64,000 nucleotides of DNA from Fulvivirga ulvae. GTDB taxonomy: Bacteria > Bacteroidota > Bacteroidia > Cytophagales > Cyclobacteriaceae. This document shows positions 44,557 to 53,271 of this stretch, piece after piece. The stretch is from contig NZ_CP089981.1 in NCBI RefSeq assembly GCF_021389975.1, positions 6,721,501 through 6,785,500 of the forward strand. The letters run 5' to 3'. Positions within the stretch are counted from its first letter, which is position 1; each line of letters starts with the position of its first letter. Both the position numbers and the translations under genes were made by a program. The notes under the pieces were generated by a model. It was not told the origin of the DNA. It made no database searches and worked only from the letters and a program-made list of their open reading frames with translations.

Positions 44557-45783
44557 ATGAAATCTATTGCAAAACAATATTTATACATACTCTTTGTGCT
44601 TGCCATACCTTTAGCCTCCTCTGCTCAAAGTAAAACTGAGCTTCTTTTAAAAGCCGAAGAAACCCTGCTAAAAGGGGATACCATTATGGCCGCTGAGCAT
44701 TTCAGGAAAGTATTGCTGGTTTATCCGCAAAGTTTTACTGCTGCCATGCGACTTGCCGAGATCTATGAGCAACGTAAGGATTATCATACAGCTATTCAAT
44801 TCACGAATGTTGCCCTGGATATTAACGATAATTATCAAATCCAGATCCGGGAAAAAATCCAGGGTAAACAGCTGACTCAGCGTGAACTTGCAGAAGCCCA
44901 AAACAAGCTTGACAGGTATAAAAGTGATCAGGCTGACATTCACCATCTTAAAGGTGTAGTACGCGCAAGGCAATTGAGAAGACAGGATGCGATTGAGGAA
45001 TTCAGAAAGGCGCTTGAGCTTAAGGTCACTAGCCAGACGCTCACCGATTTGGCACTTACCTACCTTGAAATCGGACTGCTACATGATGCTCTGAAACTTT
45101 TGCATCAGGCCAGAAACCTTGACCCGGCCAGCTACAAACCATATTTTAACCTCGCCAATGTACACTATAAGGTGCAAAATACAGACAGTGCCCTTTATTA
45201 TTATCAGATTGCCCAGGAAAAGGAAAGTGACCTCAAATGGCCTTATCTTTATTCCGGCCTCATCTATACACAAAAAGAAAATTACCCTGAAGCCATTGCG
45301 CAATATAATAGCTTTGTTGCCCTTGACTCAGCCAATGAAGAGATATATTTCAGAAGAGCAGTGCTTTACAGCGAGCTGCGGCAATGGCCGGAAGCTTTAA
45401 AAGATTGGAATAAAGTACTTCAATTAAACCCTGACAATGCCGAAGCCTGGCGCAATAAAGGGTTGAGCCACTTTCAGGCAGCTCAATATGATTCAGCCAT
45501 TGAAGCGTTTGATAAGGCCCTTCATATTCTTCCCGAAGAATCGTACACTTATATCAACCGGGGTTATAGCCATTACCTCTCTAATAATCCTGAACAAGCC
45601 CTGGAAGACCTGAACAAAGGTTTGGAAGGTTTACCAAAATATTATCTCGGTTATTATTTCCGGGCATTGGTTTACTTACAAACCAATAAAAAACAAAAAG
45701 CATGTAATGATGTTCATAAAGCTGTGGAGCTCGGTATGAAACAAGGCGAAATCGATGAAAAGCTTATCAAAAAATGCTTTTAG
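44557..45783 (+). CDS. Secreted TPR protein
   Basis: 408 residues from ATG 44557. A longer frame that overlaps the SRAP gene is rejected because the signal peptide (YLYILFVLAIPLASSAQ) starts here. About eight TPR units follow: GDTIMAAEHFRKVLLVYP, DAIEEFRKALELK, EALKDWNKVLQLNPDNAEAW, DSAIEAFDKALHILPEES. The C-terminus ends in LQTNKKQKACNDVHKAVELG, a pattern seen in Bacteroidota TPR proteins. Probably a periplasmic scaffold; partner unknown. Confidence 0.85.
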   Translation: MKSIAKQYLYILFVLAIPLASSAQSKTELLLKAEETLLKGDTIMAAEHFRKVLLVYPQSFTAAMRLAEIYEQRKDYHTAIQFTNVALDINDNYQIQIREKIQGKQLTQRELAEAQNKLDRYKSDQADIHHLKGVVRARQLRRQDAIEEFRKALELKVTSQTLTDLALTYLEIGLLHDALKLLHQARNLDPASYKPYFNLANVHYKVQNTDSALYYYQIAQEKESDLKWPYLYSGLIYTQKENYPEAIAQYNSFVALDSANEEIYFRRAVLYSELRQWPEALKDWNKVLQLNPDNAEAWRNKGLSHFQAAQYDSAIEAFDKALHILPEESYTYINRGYSHYLSNNPEQALEDLNKGLEGLPKYYLGYYFRALVYLQTNKKQKACNDVHKAVELGMKQGEIDEKLIKKCF

Positions 45784-45900
45784 CACCCCTGATAGTTAGG
45801 CTTCTATGAGGGTCAAACAACAGCTTGCTCACTACATACTACCTGGAAATTTTACTGTCTTTTAACTAAATTGATCTTAGATCAATAAGCTAATGGACCT

Positions 45901-46548
45901 ATGAAAAAATTACTTCTTCTTGTACTGGCTGTTCCATGTATCGCAGCCTGTAACGCACAGCAAAGTAACCCTTCTGAAGAAACCCGGACGAAACAATCTG
46001 CACGCCATATAGGCGGGCCATGTGAAGGCTGTGAGGCCATTTATGAATATGGAAGCCGTGTATTAACTTCCATCGATACCCTCCCTGATTTTGATCAGCA
46101 TGACAACAAAATTAAAATCACGGGTATCATTTATCAAAATGATGGAGAAACACCCGCCAAAGACGTGATATTATATGTCTACCATACCAACGAAGCCGGT
46201 ATTTACCCCACCCGCGGGGATGAAAAAGGTTGGGCAAAAAGGCACGGATACATTCGCGGTTGGGTCAAAACCGGTGATGACGGAAAGTATACTTTTTATA
46301 CCTTCAAGCCTGGGTCATATCCCGGCGGTACTGCTGCAGCACACATCCATCCTACCATTAAGGAACCCGGCCTGAATGAGTATTATATAGACACTTATCA
46401 TTTCAAAGATGATCCGTTATTGAAGAAGAGTGACCTGAGCTCTTCTCCCAGAGCAGGTTCGGGGCTGCTTACCTTAGAAAAACAGGGAGACATGTGGGTT
46501 GCCCGCAGAGATATTATACTGGGCGTGAATATTCCCGATTATAAATGA
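45901..46548 (+). CDS. Lipoprotein of the intradiol ring-cleavage dioxygenase family
   Basis: 215 residues with a lipobox (VPCIAACNAQ). The fold of intradiol dioxygenases is recognisable: NKIKITGIIYQNDGETPAKD, YVYHTNEAGIYPTRG, GWVKTGDDGKYTFYTFKPGS, YPGGTAAAHIHPTI. The four possible iron ligands (Tyr of GIYP, Tyr of GSYP, and both His of HIH) are present. The classical enzymes cleave catechols with ferric iron; lipid-anchored members in Bacteroidota have unknown substrates. It stands alone, 117 bases after the TPR gene. Confidence 0.85.
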   Translation: MKKLLLLVLAVPCIAACNAQQSNPSEETRTKQSARHIGGPCEGCEAIYEYGSRVLTSIDTLPDFDQHDNKIKITGIIYQNDGETPAKDVILYVYHTNEAGIYPTRGDEKGWAKRHGYIRGWVKTGDDGKYTFYTFKPGSYPGGTAAAHIHPTIKEPGLNEYYIDTYHFKDDPLLKKSDLSSSPRAGSGLLTLEKQGDMWVARRDIILGVNIPDYK

Positions 46549-46569
46549 CCTGTTATTACACTAACGAGG

Positions 46570-46941
46570 TTATAGCCCTAAAATAAGAAGAATCAATACC
46601 GGAGCAATAAAACGCGGAATCTTATGCTGACTGCCGATGCTATTATCCTGCCATGGCTTGGTGTTCTTAGCTTTGACACCGTATAGTTGATCTTTTTCAA
46701 CAGCAACTTCTATAGTAATATGTTGTTTTTCCTCAGAGCCCTTGGTCTCCCATACTTTTTTATTCTTAGCCTTAGGTCCGGTATTCTCGGGTCTGTTTTC
46801 TGAAACCGTAGATGCAATAGCAGGCTCCATTTCCCAGGCTTTAAGGTTTTTAGCCCTCGGTCCTTTTAATCGCTCCTGAGCCATACTATCGAGTGGGGAT
46901 ATGAAAATTAAAAACAGTGCAAAAAGCAGTTTTTTAAACAT
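46570..46941 (-). CDS. Small membrane-anchored protein with three AKN-K-W repeats
   Basis: 123 residues. A signal peptide ends near DSMAQ. The mature part holds three copies of a motif, AKNLKAWE (30-37), AKNKKVWE (58-65) and AKNTKPWQ (91-98), about 28-33 residues apart. A C-terminal hydrophobic helix (FIAPVLILLILGL) follows. I know no named family. The repeats suggest binding of a repeated partner surface. It is convergent with the dioxygenase-like gene, 21 bases away. Confidence 0.65.
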   Translation of the reverse strand: MFKKLLFALFLIFISPLDSMAQERLKGPRAKNLKAWEMEPAIASTVSENRPENTGPKAKNKKVWETKGSEEKQHITIEVAVEKDQLYGVKAKNTKPWQDNSIGSQHKIPRFIAPVLILLILGL

Positions 46942-47122
46942 CTCTTAAGCTTTAAAATTCATATTTATATAACGCAAATTGCCTGAAAACGTTTGCAGCC
47001 GATCTATTAAATTTCACTATTCACAATGCTTTGCGAGACGTAGGTGTCGTCGATAAAATAAGGGAGGGTTAGCAATCAGGAATGAGCCTTTATGTTCTCG
47101 TTTTTATAGATTACAGAATACA

Positions 47123-47911
47123 TCAGAAATCATCTTCACCGTCATCCTCATCCTCATTCGATGGCGGTGCTGATGTAGGTTGAGCATCTTCGTCTTCTTC
47201 CTTCGGTGCTTTATTCTTTTTCTTATCCTTATTCTTTTTCAGGAAACCAAAAGGGCCTTTCTTTTCTTTAGGTTCCTCCTGATTCAGCTCTGTTGCCGAT
47301 GTTTCTACATCAAAATTAGTATTATCAGACTTATCTTTTTTACTAAAGAGGTTTTTAAAGAAGCCAAAGAATCCTTTTTTCTTTTTCCCCTTTTGGGCTT
47401 CAAGTGCACTTGCCTCGGCAGCCTGCTGCTTGCTGAGGGCAACGTCCGGATATACGAGATACTCGCGGAGATACCATAGGTATAACTCCTGATCAATGTT
47501 AAACTTCTCCTTTTTAAGAGAGATCATGTATACGCTATCTGCAGCTGTAGCCTCGAGGGTATCTACAGCTATAACCGCCGTTGAGTCATATCCTTCCCGT
47601 TCTGCAAGATAAAACTCATCTTCAAAAGCGAGGGAATCGTCTTCCTGCGGGTAGACATCTTCCATAGGGATGGTCTGCAGACTTCTGAGCTTCTTGCGGT
47701 AAGACATGGGCTCAATGATCAGGAATTTGTCTTTACTGGCCTCCATTACTTTCGGCATGGAGTCTTCACCGAAATAGCTAAAATGCCTCTCAAGCACCTC
47801 TTTATCATGAATAAAGGCACTCTGATAAGCAGGACAGATCGCTCTTTCAGTACAAGCCTGAATGGCGCCAAAGAGGATAATGCCAGCTATGAGGTGATAT
47901 ATTTTTATCAT
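47123..47911 (-). CDS. Putative lipoprotein with charged C-terminal tail
   Basis: 262 residues. MIKIYHLIAGIILFGAIQAC has a lipobox-like end (C20). The middle part, SYRKKLRSLQTIPMEDVYP and FNIDQELYLWYLREYLVYPD, seems folded. The last 90 residues are two basic/aromatic blocks (KKGFFGFFKNLFSKKDK and KKGPFGFLKKNKDKKK) separated by acidic stretches, ending in EDEDDGEDDF. No domain is recognised. The basic blocks could bind membranes, DNA or an acidic partner; that is speculation. Confidence 0.65.
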   Translation of the reverse strand: MIKIYHLIAGIILFGAIQACTERAICPAYQSAFIHDKEVLERHFSYFGEDSMPKVMEASKDKFLIIEPMSYRKKLRSLQTIPMEDVYPQEDDSLAFEDEFYLAEREGYDSTAVIAVDTLEATAADSVYMISLKKEKFNIDQELYLWYLREYLVYPDVALSKQQAAEASALEAQKGKKKKGFFGFFKNLFSKKDKSDNTNFDVETSATELNQEEPKEKKGPFGFLKKNKDKKKNKAPKEEDEDAQPTSAPPSNEDEDDGEDDF

Positions 47912-48047
47912 GCAAAAAAATCAAACAGGCTCCTAACCATATTAAAATCCATGATTATAAGCCATTTAAGCATAGTTCTTACCAAACTTCAAAGGTAGAT
48001 TGAAAAAATCATAAGTTAAAGAGAAAAAGGCGAAAATAGTCTAACGC

Positions 48048-48419
48048 TTACAATTTAGTAGTATTGTTGTACATCTCCAGTTCATCTCTCAATTTTCTGG
48101 ACAACCCGGCTACCACCAGATCGTAAGAATGATTGATAAGTTCGACAATTAAAGGGTCCGGGACACTTCCATCCGCCATTACCGTATTCCAGTGTTTTTT
48201 GTTCATATGATACCCGGGCTTAATGCCGGCATACTGCTCCCTAAGCTGTACGGCTCTTTCAGGGTCACACTTCAGGTTGGCACTTTCGAACAGGTCAACA
48301 TCTGCCAGGGCGAACATCTTGTTCATTACCTTGAACACCAGCGTTTGATTATCGAATGGAAACTCCTCAGTAACACCGGCTTTATTAATACAAATATCTC
48401 GAAATGTTTCTATATCCAT
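48048..48419 (-). CDS. MmcQ/YjbR-family protein
   Basis: 123 residues, the usual length. The family has a CyaY-like fold: MDIETFRDICINKAGVTEEF, PFDNQTLVFKVMNKMFALAD, and the C-terminal YHMNKKHWNTVMADG with the conserved NKKHW motif. Some relatives are described as DNA-binding; the function is unproven. Its ATG overlaps the stop of the small membrane protein gene by one base (TAATG), so it is the last gene of the ispG operon. Confidence 0.88.
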   Translation of the reverse strand: MDIETFRDICINKAGVTEEFPFDNQTLVFKVMNKMFALADVDLFESANLKCDPERAVQLREQYAGIKPGYHMNKKHWNTVMADGSVPDPLIVELINHSYDLVVAGLSRKLRDELEMYNNTTKL

Positions 48420-48631
48420 TAAAACAAATGTCTGGCGATTAAAACTATTATGGCGATTAGAAATATGATCATAGATATCTTGTTGATTCCGTGCATCATT
48501 TTCAGGTTAACACTGGACGGCCTTGAAGGGTCTTTTTTTCTAAAAAAGTACCCAAATACTTCACCTAATGCAAAATAGTCTTTCAATGAATTTTTGTGGC
48601 TATCTTCTCTCATTTTGCTGTCGTTATTCAT
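48419..48631 (-). CDS. Small single-pass membrane protein (DUF6728-like)
   Basis: 70 residues. The soluble part LGEVFGYFFRKKDPSRPSSVNLKMM is followed by a membrane helix (SMIIFLIAIIVLIARHLF) at the C-terminus. I believe this matches a Cytophagales family of unknown function (DUF6728); the name is from memory. It lies between ispG (12 bases upstream) and mmcQ (one-base overlap), so it is translated from the ispG message. Confidence 0.65.
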   Translation of the reverse strand: MNNDSKMREDSHKNSLKDYFALGEVFGYFFRKKDPSRPSSVNLKMMHGINKISMIIFLIAIIVLIARHLF

Positions 48632-48643
48632 GATTATAAGCTT

Positions 48644-50629
48644 TTATGCTTCTTCTTTTTCTAACCAGTCTCCGCCCTCACGAATGATCTCTATAAGTTC
48701 GTCTACCGCTCTTTCCGAAGGCACTCCCCTTTTCACTACTTCCTGCCCCTTGTATAATGTGATTTTCCCTTTTCCTGATCCAACATATCCATAATCGGCA
48801 TCGGCCATTTCACCCGGGCCATTTACAATACATCCCATAATACCGATTTTAACTCCTTTGAGGTGATCGGTTCTCTTACGGATCATGGCAGTGGTTTCCT
48901 GCAGGTCAAACAGCGTCCTTCCGCATGAAGGACACGAAATATATTCCGTTTTGGTCATCCGGGTCCTTGCCGCCTGCAAAATACCAAAGCCGGTGTTATT
49001 ATAGTTTTCTATAAGGTTCAACAGCTGTTCCTTACTTCTGCCCTTTCCTGCATTTTCAGTTCCCAGCATTACCCCGTCACCAAGTCCGTCGATCAAAAGC
49101 CCACCCACGTCAGTTGCTGCGTATATCTGTAGCTGGTCATCAGAAAGTGCGGGGTAGCTTCTTTTTATAATTACAGGTATATCCGCTTTCGCATTGATCA
49201 ACTTAAAGAAAGCCCTTCTTTGCTCAGCCATTCCGTGTTCATTATGTGTTTCCAACACTATAACTACTGTATGGTCTGCTATCAGCGAAGATAGTAGCCC
49301 TTCATCAAGATCCTCTAACTCCAATCTTATGAAGTTGATTTCGTTATGCTTTAAATTATTGCTTAAATACTCATCAACGGTCAGCATCGGAACTTTATTG
49401 ACCTTATCGGAAGCTTCCGCCCATATTTTATAATCCAGAATTTCCTTTAATCCGTTGGGCAACATAAATTGTACCGGGCTATTGCCGGAGTAGACATAGT
49501 CAGCTCCAAGGTCATTCATCCTCCATTTATCGGGCTCGGGAAGGTAGAAATGGCCAATGCCTTTCAGATCCTTGTAATCATCTGTATCCAATTTGCTGAT
49601 ATCGGCAATTACCCGAGGCACGTTTTGTCCGCCCACATTGGCAACTTCGTGTGTGTATCTCCTGCTGTAACTAAAAGGGTCAACCGGATTTTCATTTACA
49701 GGTTCAATTGATTTATGCCCGGCGCGGTTATTATACCGGTCTACCATAGTTTTGGCAACCGGTGCTTCCAGCTCAGGTTCTTCTGTCAAAGAAACCCGTA
49801 CAGTATCTCCCAGGCCATCTTCAAGCAATACACCTATGCCTACAGCACTTTTGATACGCCCGTCTTCACCTTCTCCAGCTTCGGTAACTCCCAGGTGCAG
49901 CGGGTAAGGCTGTAGTCCTTCCTCATCCAGTTTGTTGACCAAAAGCCTGTAAGCCTGCACCATAACCTGGGTATTGCTGGCTTTCATAGACAGTACGATA
50001 TCGTGATAGTCCAGGTCATTGCAGATCCTGAGAAATTCAAGTGCAGACTCAACCATACCCAGCGGTGTATCTCCATAACGGCTCATGATCCGGTCTGACA
50101 AAGAACCGTGATTGGTACCTATGCGCATGGCGGTACCATACTCTTTACATATTTTGACTAAAGGCGTGAATTTCTCTCTTATTCTGTCCAGTTCGGCGTT
50201 ATACGACTCGTCGGTATATTCTATCTGTTCAAATTTCTTCTTATCGGCGTAATTACCGGGGTTTATCCTTACCTTTTCGACAATTCTGGCTGCAAGCTCT
50301 GCAGCATTGGGGGTGAAGTGAATATCTGCGATCAACGGAACATTATACCCTCTCCTTCGCAATTCCTTTTTGATCTCTTCCAGGTTTTGGGCCTCCTTAA
50401 TACTTGGTGCGGTTATTCTCACATATTCACAACCGGCATCTACCATGCGTATGACCTGCTCTACCGAACCTAAGGTATCCATGGTATCTACCGTAGTCAT
50501 GGACTGCACACGGATCGGATAGTCACCTCCCAATGGTATTCCACCAATATCTACCACGCGGGTTTTCCTTCTCGAATATGAAGTAAGGCTGTTACAATAT
50601 TGTCTGGTCCTTATTATTTCTGTATTCAC
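48644..50629 (-). CDS. ispG: 4-hydroxy-3-methylbut-2-en-1-yl diphosphate synthase (long form)
   Basis: 661 residues from GTG 50629. IspG makes HMBPP from MEcPP in the MEP isoprenoid pathway using a 4Fe-4S cluster. The TIM-barrel part (IGGIPLGGDYPIRVQSMTT, RIGTNHGSLSDRIMSRYG), an inserted domain of about 250 residues typical of plants, Chlamydiae and Bacteroidota, and the reductase-like end with cluster cysteines (ISCPSCGRTLFDLQ, MGCIVNGPGEMADADYGYVG) are all there. A longer reading from TTG 50656 is rejected: that TTG is part of the -7 promoter element, while GTG 50629 has AGGA five bases before it. Confidence 0.95.
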   Translation of the reverse strand: MNTEIIRTRQYCNSLTSYSRRKTRVVDIGGIPLGGDYPIRVQSMTTVDTMDTLGSVEQVIRMVDAGCEYVRITAPSIKEAQNLEEIKKELRRRGYNVPLIADIHFTPNAAELAARIVEKVRINPGNYADKKKFEQIEYTDESYNAELDRIREKFTPLVKICKEYGTAMRIGTNHGSLSDRIMSRYGDTPLGMVESALEFLRICNDLDYHDIVLSMKASNTQVMVQAYRLLVNKLDEEGLQPYPLHLGVTEAGEGEDGRIKSAVGIGVLLEDGLGDTVRVSLTEEPELEAPVAKTMVDRYNNRAGHKSIEPVNENPVDPFSYSRRYTHEVANVGGQNVPRVIADISKLDTDDYKDLKGIGHFYLPEPDKWRMNDLGADYVYSGNSPVQFMLPNGLKEILDYKIWAEASDKVNKVPMLTVDEYLSNNLKHNEINFIRLELEDLDEGLLSSLIADHTVVIVLETHNEHGMAEQRRAFFKLINAKADIPVIIKRSYPALSDDQLQIYAATDVGGLLIDGLGDGVMLGTENAGKGRSKEQLLNLIENYNNTGFGILQAARTRMTKTEYISCPSCGRTLFDLQETTAMIRKRTDHLKGVKIGIMGCIVNGPGEMADADYGYVGSGKGKITLYKGQEVVKRGVPSERAVDELIEIIREGGDWLEKEEA

Positions 50630-50653
50630 TTCTTTCCTGCTGATCTGTTTCTG

Positions 50654-50661
50654 CAAAGTTA
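50654..50661 (-). promoter_or_regulatory. -7 promoter element of ispG (TAACTTTG)
   Basis: Minus-strand TAACTTTG fits TAnnTTTG. Transcription should start near 50647, about 18 bases before GTG 50629. It contains the false TTG start at 50656. Confidence 0.55.
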
Positions 50662-50800
50662 GTTTTTTTTCAGTTTACAGTTCACCGTTCTCAGTTTACC
50701 ATCTACTGTTTTTCAATATACTGTTCTTGGTTTATCGCTTTCTGTTTACCGATCACCAACATCTACCGGTTTAACGATGGCGCACACCACAAAGGTTTCA
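50662..50800. repeat. Degenerate CAGTTTAC-type tandem repeat
   Basis: Repeated variants of cAGTTTACcgTTCTC (CAGTTTACAG, TCAGTTTACCATC, CTGTTTTTCAATATACTG, TTGGTTTATCGC, CTGTTTACCGATC) at intervals of about 15-25 bases. Poorly conserved and non-coding. Confidence 0.45.
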
Positions 50801-50844
50801 CCCTTTTCAACAGCTACGAACTAAGCACTGTACATTGTGCACTG

Positions 50845-51549
50845 CTAAATATCGCCCAACTGAGGGCGCATTATAATTTCTTCTATCACCGTTCGGTCAG
50901 ACATTTTAAAGGCATTCCAAATGGCTGCCGCTACATCACCGGACTTCATGAACCTGTCTTCCGGCAGGTCCGCACCTTCCCAGCTTGCCGTATAAGTAGC
51001 ACCGGGCATCACTGCGGTCACCCTTACTCCATGCTCCTTCATTTCTTCCCGCAATACTTTTGACATTCCCAACATGGCAAATTTGGATATGCAGTATGAT
51101 CCGCCATTGACATAAGGCACAAATGACGCCGTTGAACACATATTAAATATATGACCGGATCCGGCCTTTTTCATTTTTTTTATCAGGCCTCTAATCATAT
51201 AATAAGCACTGTACAGGTTGGTTTCGATCATTTGCTCGAGCACACCATCATCTTCTTTATGGATCTTGCCGGGAATAAAAAGTCCTGCATTATTGATCAA
51301 AACCTCAACTTTCCCTTCCTGGGCATGTATAAATTTTATAAAGTAATCGACTTCTGACTTATCAGCCATGTCGGTTCTCATAATATGAACTTTATTGCCA
51401 TATTTCTCCTGCACTTCATCTCTCAGAACATTGAGATCGTCGAGGTTGCGGGAGCAAACAATGATATCAAAATCATTTTCAGAAAAAATATCTACCAGCG
51501 CTCTTCCTATGCCTTTTGTACCACCTGTAATTACTACTAGTCTACTCAT
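50845..51549 (-). CDS. Short-chain dehydrogenase/reductase (SDR)
   Basis: 234 residues. The NAD(P)-binding motif is TGGTKGIGRAL, the NNAG motif is LINNAGLF, and the catalytic Ser/Tyr/Lys are in CSTASFVPYVNGGSYCISKF. Arg in VCSRNLDDL points to NADPH. Classical SDR length (about 235). Substrate unknown; EEIIMRPQLGDI at the end is common in Bacteroidota members annotated as SDR oxidoreductases. It stands alone, divergent from mlaE. Confidence 0.9.
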   Translation of the reverse strand: MSRLVVITGGTKGIGRALVDIFSENDFDIIVCSRNLDDLNVLRDEVQEKYGNKVHIMRTDMADKSEVDYFIKFIHAQEGKVEVLINNAGLFIPGKIHKEDDGVLEQMIETNLYSAYYMIRGLIKKMKKAGSGHIFNMCSTASFVPYVNGGSYCISKFAMLGMSKVLREEMKEHGVRVTAVMPGATYTASWEGADLPEDRFMKSGDVAAAIWNAFKMSDRTVIEEIIMRPQLGDI

Positions 51550-51688
51550 TTTCTATTTGTACAATTTGTTTTTTTTATGAAAACATTTTTAAAGCCAAAC
51601 CATTAATCATAATATTACTATCTTTTTGTAAGGAGTGGATTAAAGGTAGAAATTTAAAGCCTGAACGCGATAATCTTTTAGAGAATTA

Positions 51689-52417
51689 ATGGAAACCATA
51701 GGCAAGTATTTTATTTTTTTAGGATCTCTTTTCGTTAACCGGGAAAGTTTCAAAACCTACTTCAAGCTAACCATTGATGAATGCGTATCCATCGGAATTG
51801 GTTCCATTTTTCTGGTAGCACTAGTGGCCTTTTTTATAGGAGCAGTTACTACCATTCAAACGGCCTACAACCTGGTAAGTCCGCTGATCCCTAATTATGT
51901 AATATCACTCGTGGTAAGGGACATGACGATACTGGAACTGGCCCCGACCATTATAGCCGTGATCTATGCAGGAAAAGTGGGCTCAAGCATGGCCAGCGGG
52001 CTGGGTACCATGCGCATCTCGGAGCAAATTGATGCACTACAGGTAATGGGTATTAACTCTGCATCATACCTGGTACTGCCCAAAATACTGGGTTCTTTGC
52101 TAATGTACCCTATGCTGGTGATCATTGCAGGGCTGCTCTCTATTGTTGGGGGTTACCTGGCAGGATTACTTACCGGTGTCATTACACCAACGCAATATGT
52201 TTACGGTATCCGGTTTGATTTTAATGAATATACAGTGACGTTTGCACTGATCAAATCTTTTGTTTTTGCTTTTCTTGTAGCTTCCATATCCTCATTTAAA
52301 GGTTATTATACTACCGGGGGGGCACTGGAAGTGGGCCGTGCAAGTACTTCCGCAGTTACTCAAAGTGTAATTGCCATCCTGCTTGCCGATTATTTATTAG
52401 CCCAATTGCTTTTATAA
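51689..52417 (+). CDS. mlaE: MlaE-family lipid ABC transporter permease
   Basis: 242 residues with five to six membrane segments. Signature stretches: GSIFLVALVAFFIGAVTTIQ, ELAPTIIAVIYAGKVGSSMA, GTMRISEQIDALQVMGINSA, and YYTTGGALEVGRASTSAVTQ. With the ATPase it forms an inner-membrane complex that moves phospholipids between the two membranes. The ATPase gene starts one base after its stop. No MCE-domain gene (mlaD) follows here. Confidence 0.92.
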   Translation: METIGKYFIFLGSLFVNRESFKTYFKLTIDECVSIGIGSIFLVALVAFFIGAVTTIQTAYNLVSPLIPNYVISLVVRDMTILELAPTIIAVIYAGKVGSSMASGLGTMRISEQIDALQVMGINSASYLVLPKILGSLLMYPMLVIIAGLLSIVGGYLAGLLTGVITPTQYVYGIRFDFNEYTVTFALIKSFVFAFLVASISSFKGYYTTGGALEVGRASTSAVTQSVIAILLADYLLAQLLL

Positions 52418-52418
52418 A

Positions 52419-53168
52419 ATGATACGAATAGAGAACATACATAAATCATTTGGAGACAAACAAATCCTGAGGGGTATCAGTGGCACGTTTGAGAAAGGTA
52501 AACCCAACCTGATCATCGGGTCCAGTGGTACTGGCAAAAGTGTACTTTTAAAATGTATCGTGGGCCTTATCCCGCCTGATGAAGGTCTGGTTTATTTCGA
52601 TGACAAGGAGTTCACTCGTGCCAACCGTGATGTCAAAACCGAGGTCAGGCGTGAGATTGGTATGCTTTTTCAGGGAGGTGCCCTGTTTGATTCTAAAACT
52701 GTAGAGCAAAATGTAATGTTCCCTCTCGATGTACTTACTAAAATGCCAAAAGGCGAAAAAACGGACCGGGTAAATTTTTGCCTGGAACGTGTGGGACTGG
52801 CCGGACAAAATAACAAAATGCCATCGGAAATCAGTGGTGGAATGAAAAAGCGTGTAGGTATTGCGCGGGCTATTGTCAACAATTCCCACTACCTGTTTTG
52901 TGATGAGCCTAACTCAGGCCTGGACCCTCAAACTTCGATCCTTATCGATGATCTTATCCTGGAGATTACCGAAGAATATAACATCACCACCATTGTTGTA
53001 ACACATGACATGAATTCGGTGCTGGGAATCGGCGAAAACATTATGTTTCTCTATAAGGGTAAAAAGCTTTGGGAAGGAAATAAAAACGACCTGATGAATA
53101 CCGGCGTGAAGGAATTTGACGATTTCGTGTTTGCCAATAAGGTAATGCAGAAGTTGAAGCATATTTAA
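52419..53168 (+). CDS. mlaF: MlaF-family lipid ABC transporter ATP-binding protein
   Basis: 249 residues. Walker A GSSGTGKSVLLK, Q-loop MLFQGGALFDSKTV, signature SEISGGMKKRVGIARA, Walker B YLFCDEPNSGLDP, and H-loop VVTHDMNS. It powers the MlaE permease; FDDFVFANKVMQKLKHI is a typical C-terminal tail. It follows mlaE after one base. The next gene is convergent, so the substrate-binding component is elsewhere in the genome. Confidence 0.93.
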   Translation: MIRIENIHKSFGDKQILRGISGTFEKGKPNLIIGSSGTGKSVLLKCIVGLIPPDEGLVYFDDKEFTRANRDVKTEVRREIGMLFQGGALFDSKTVEQNVMFPLDVLTKMPKGEKTDRVNFCLERVGLAGQNNKMPSEISGGMKKRVGIARAIVNNSHYLFCDEPNSGLDPQTSILIDDLILEITEEYNITTIVVTHDMNSVLGIGENIMFLYKGKKLWEGNKNDLMNTGVKEFDDFVFANKVMQKLKHI

Positions 53169-53271
53169 GGTTCAGCCCACACTGCCTTGAAAACGCGTAA
53201 TCCTCATCAAATAACACTACAGGAAAGAAGGGCTCTGAAGGAAAAGAGTTTTTTAAGGTTATTGATAAAAT

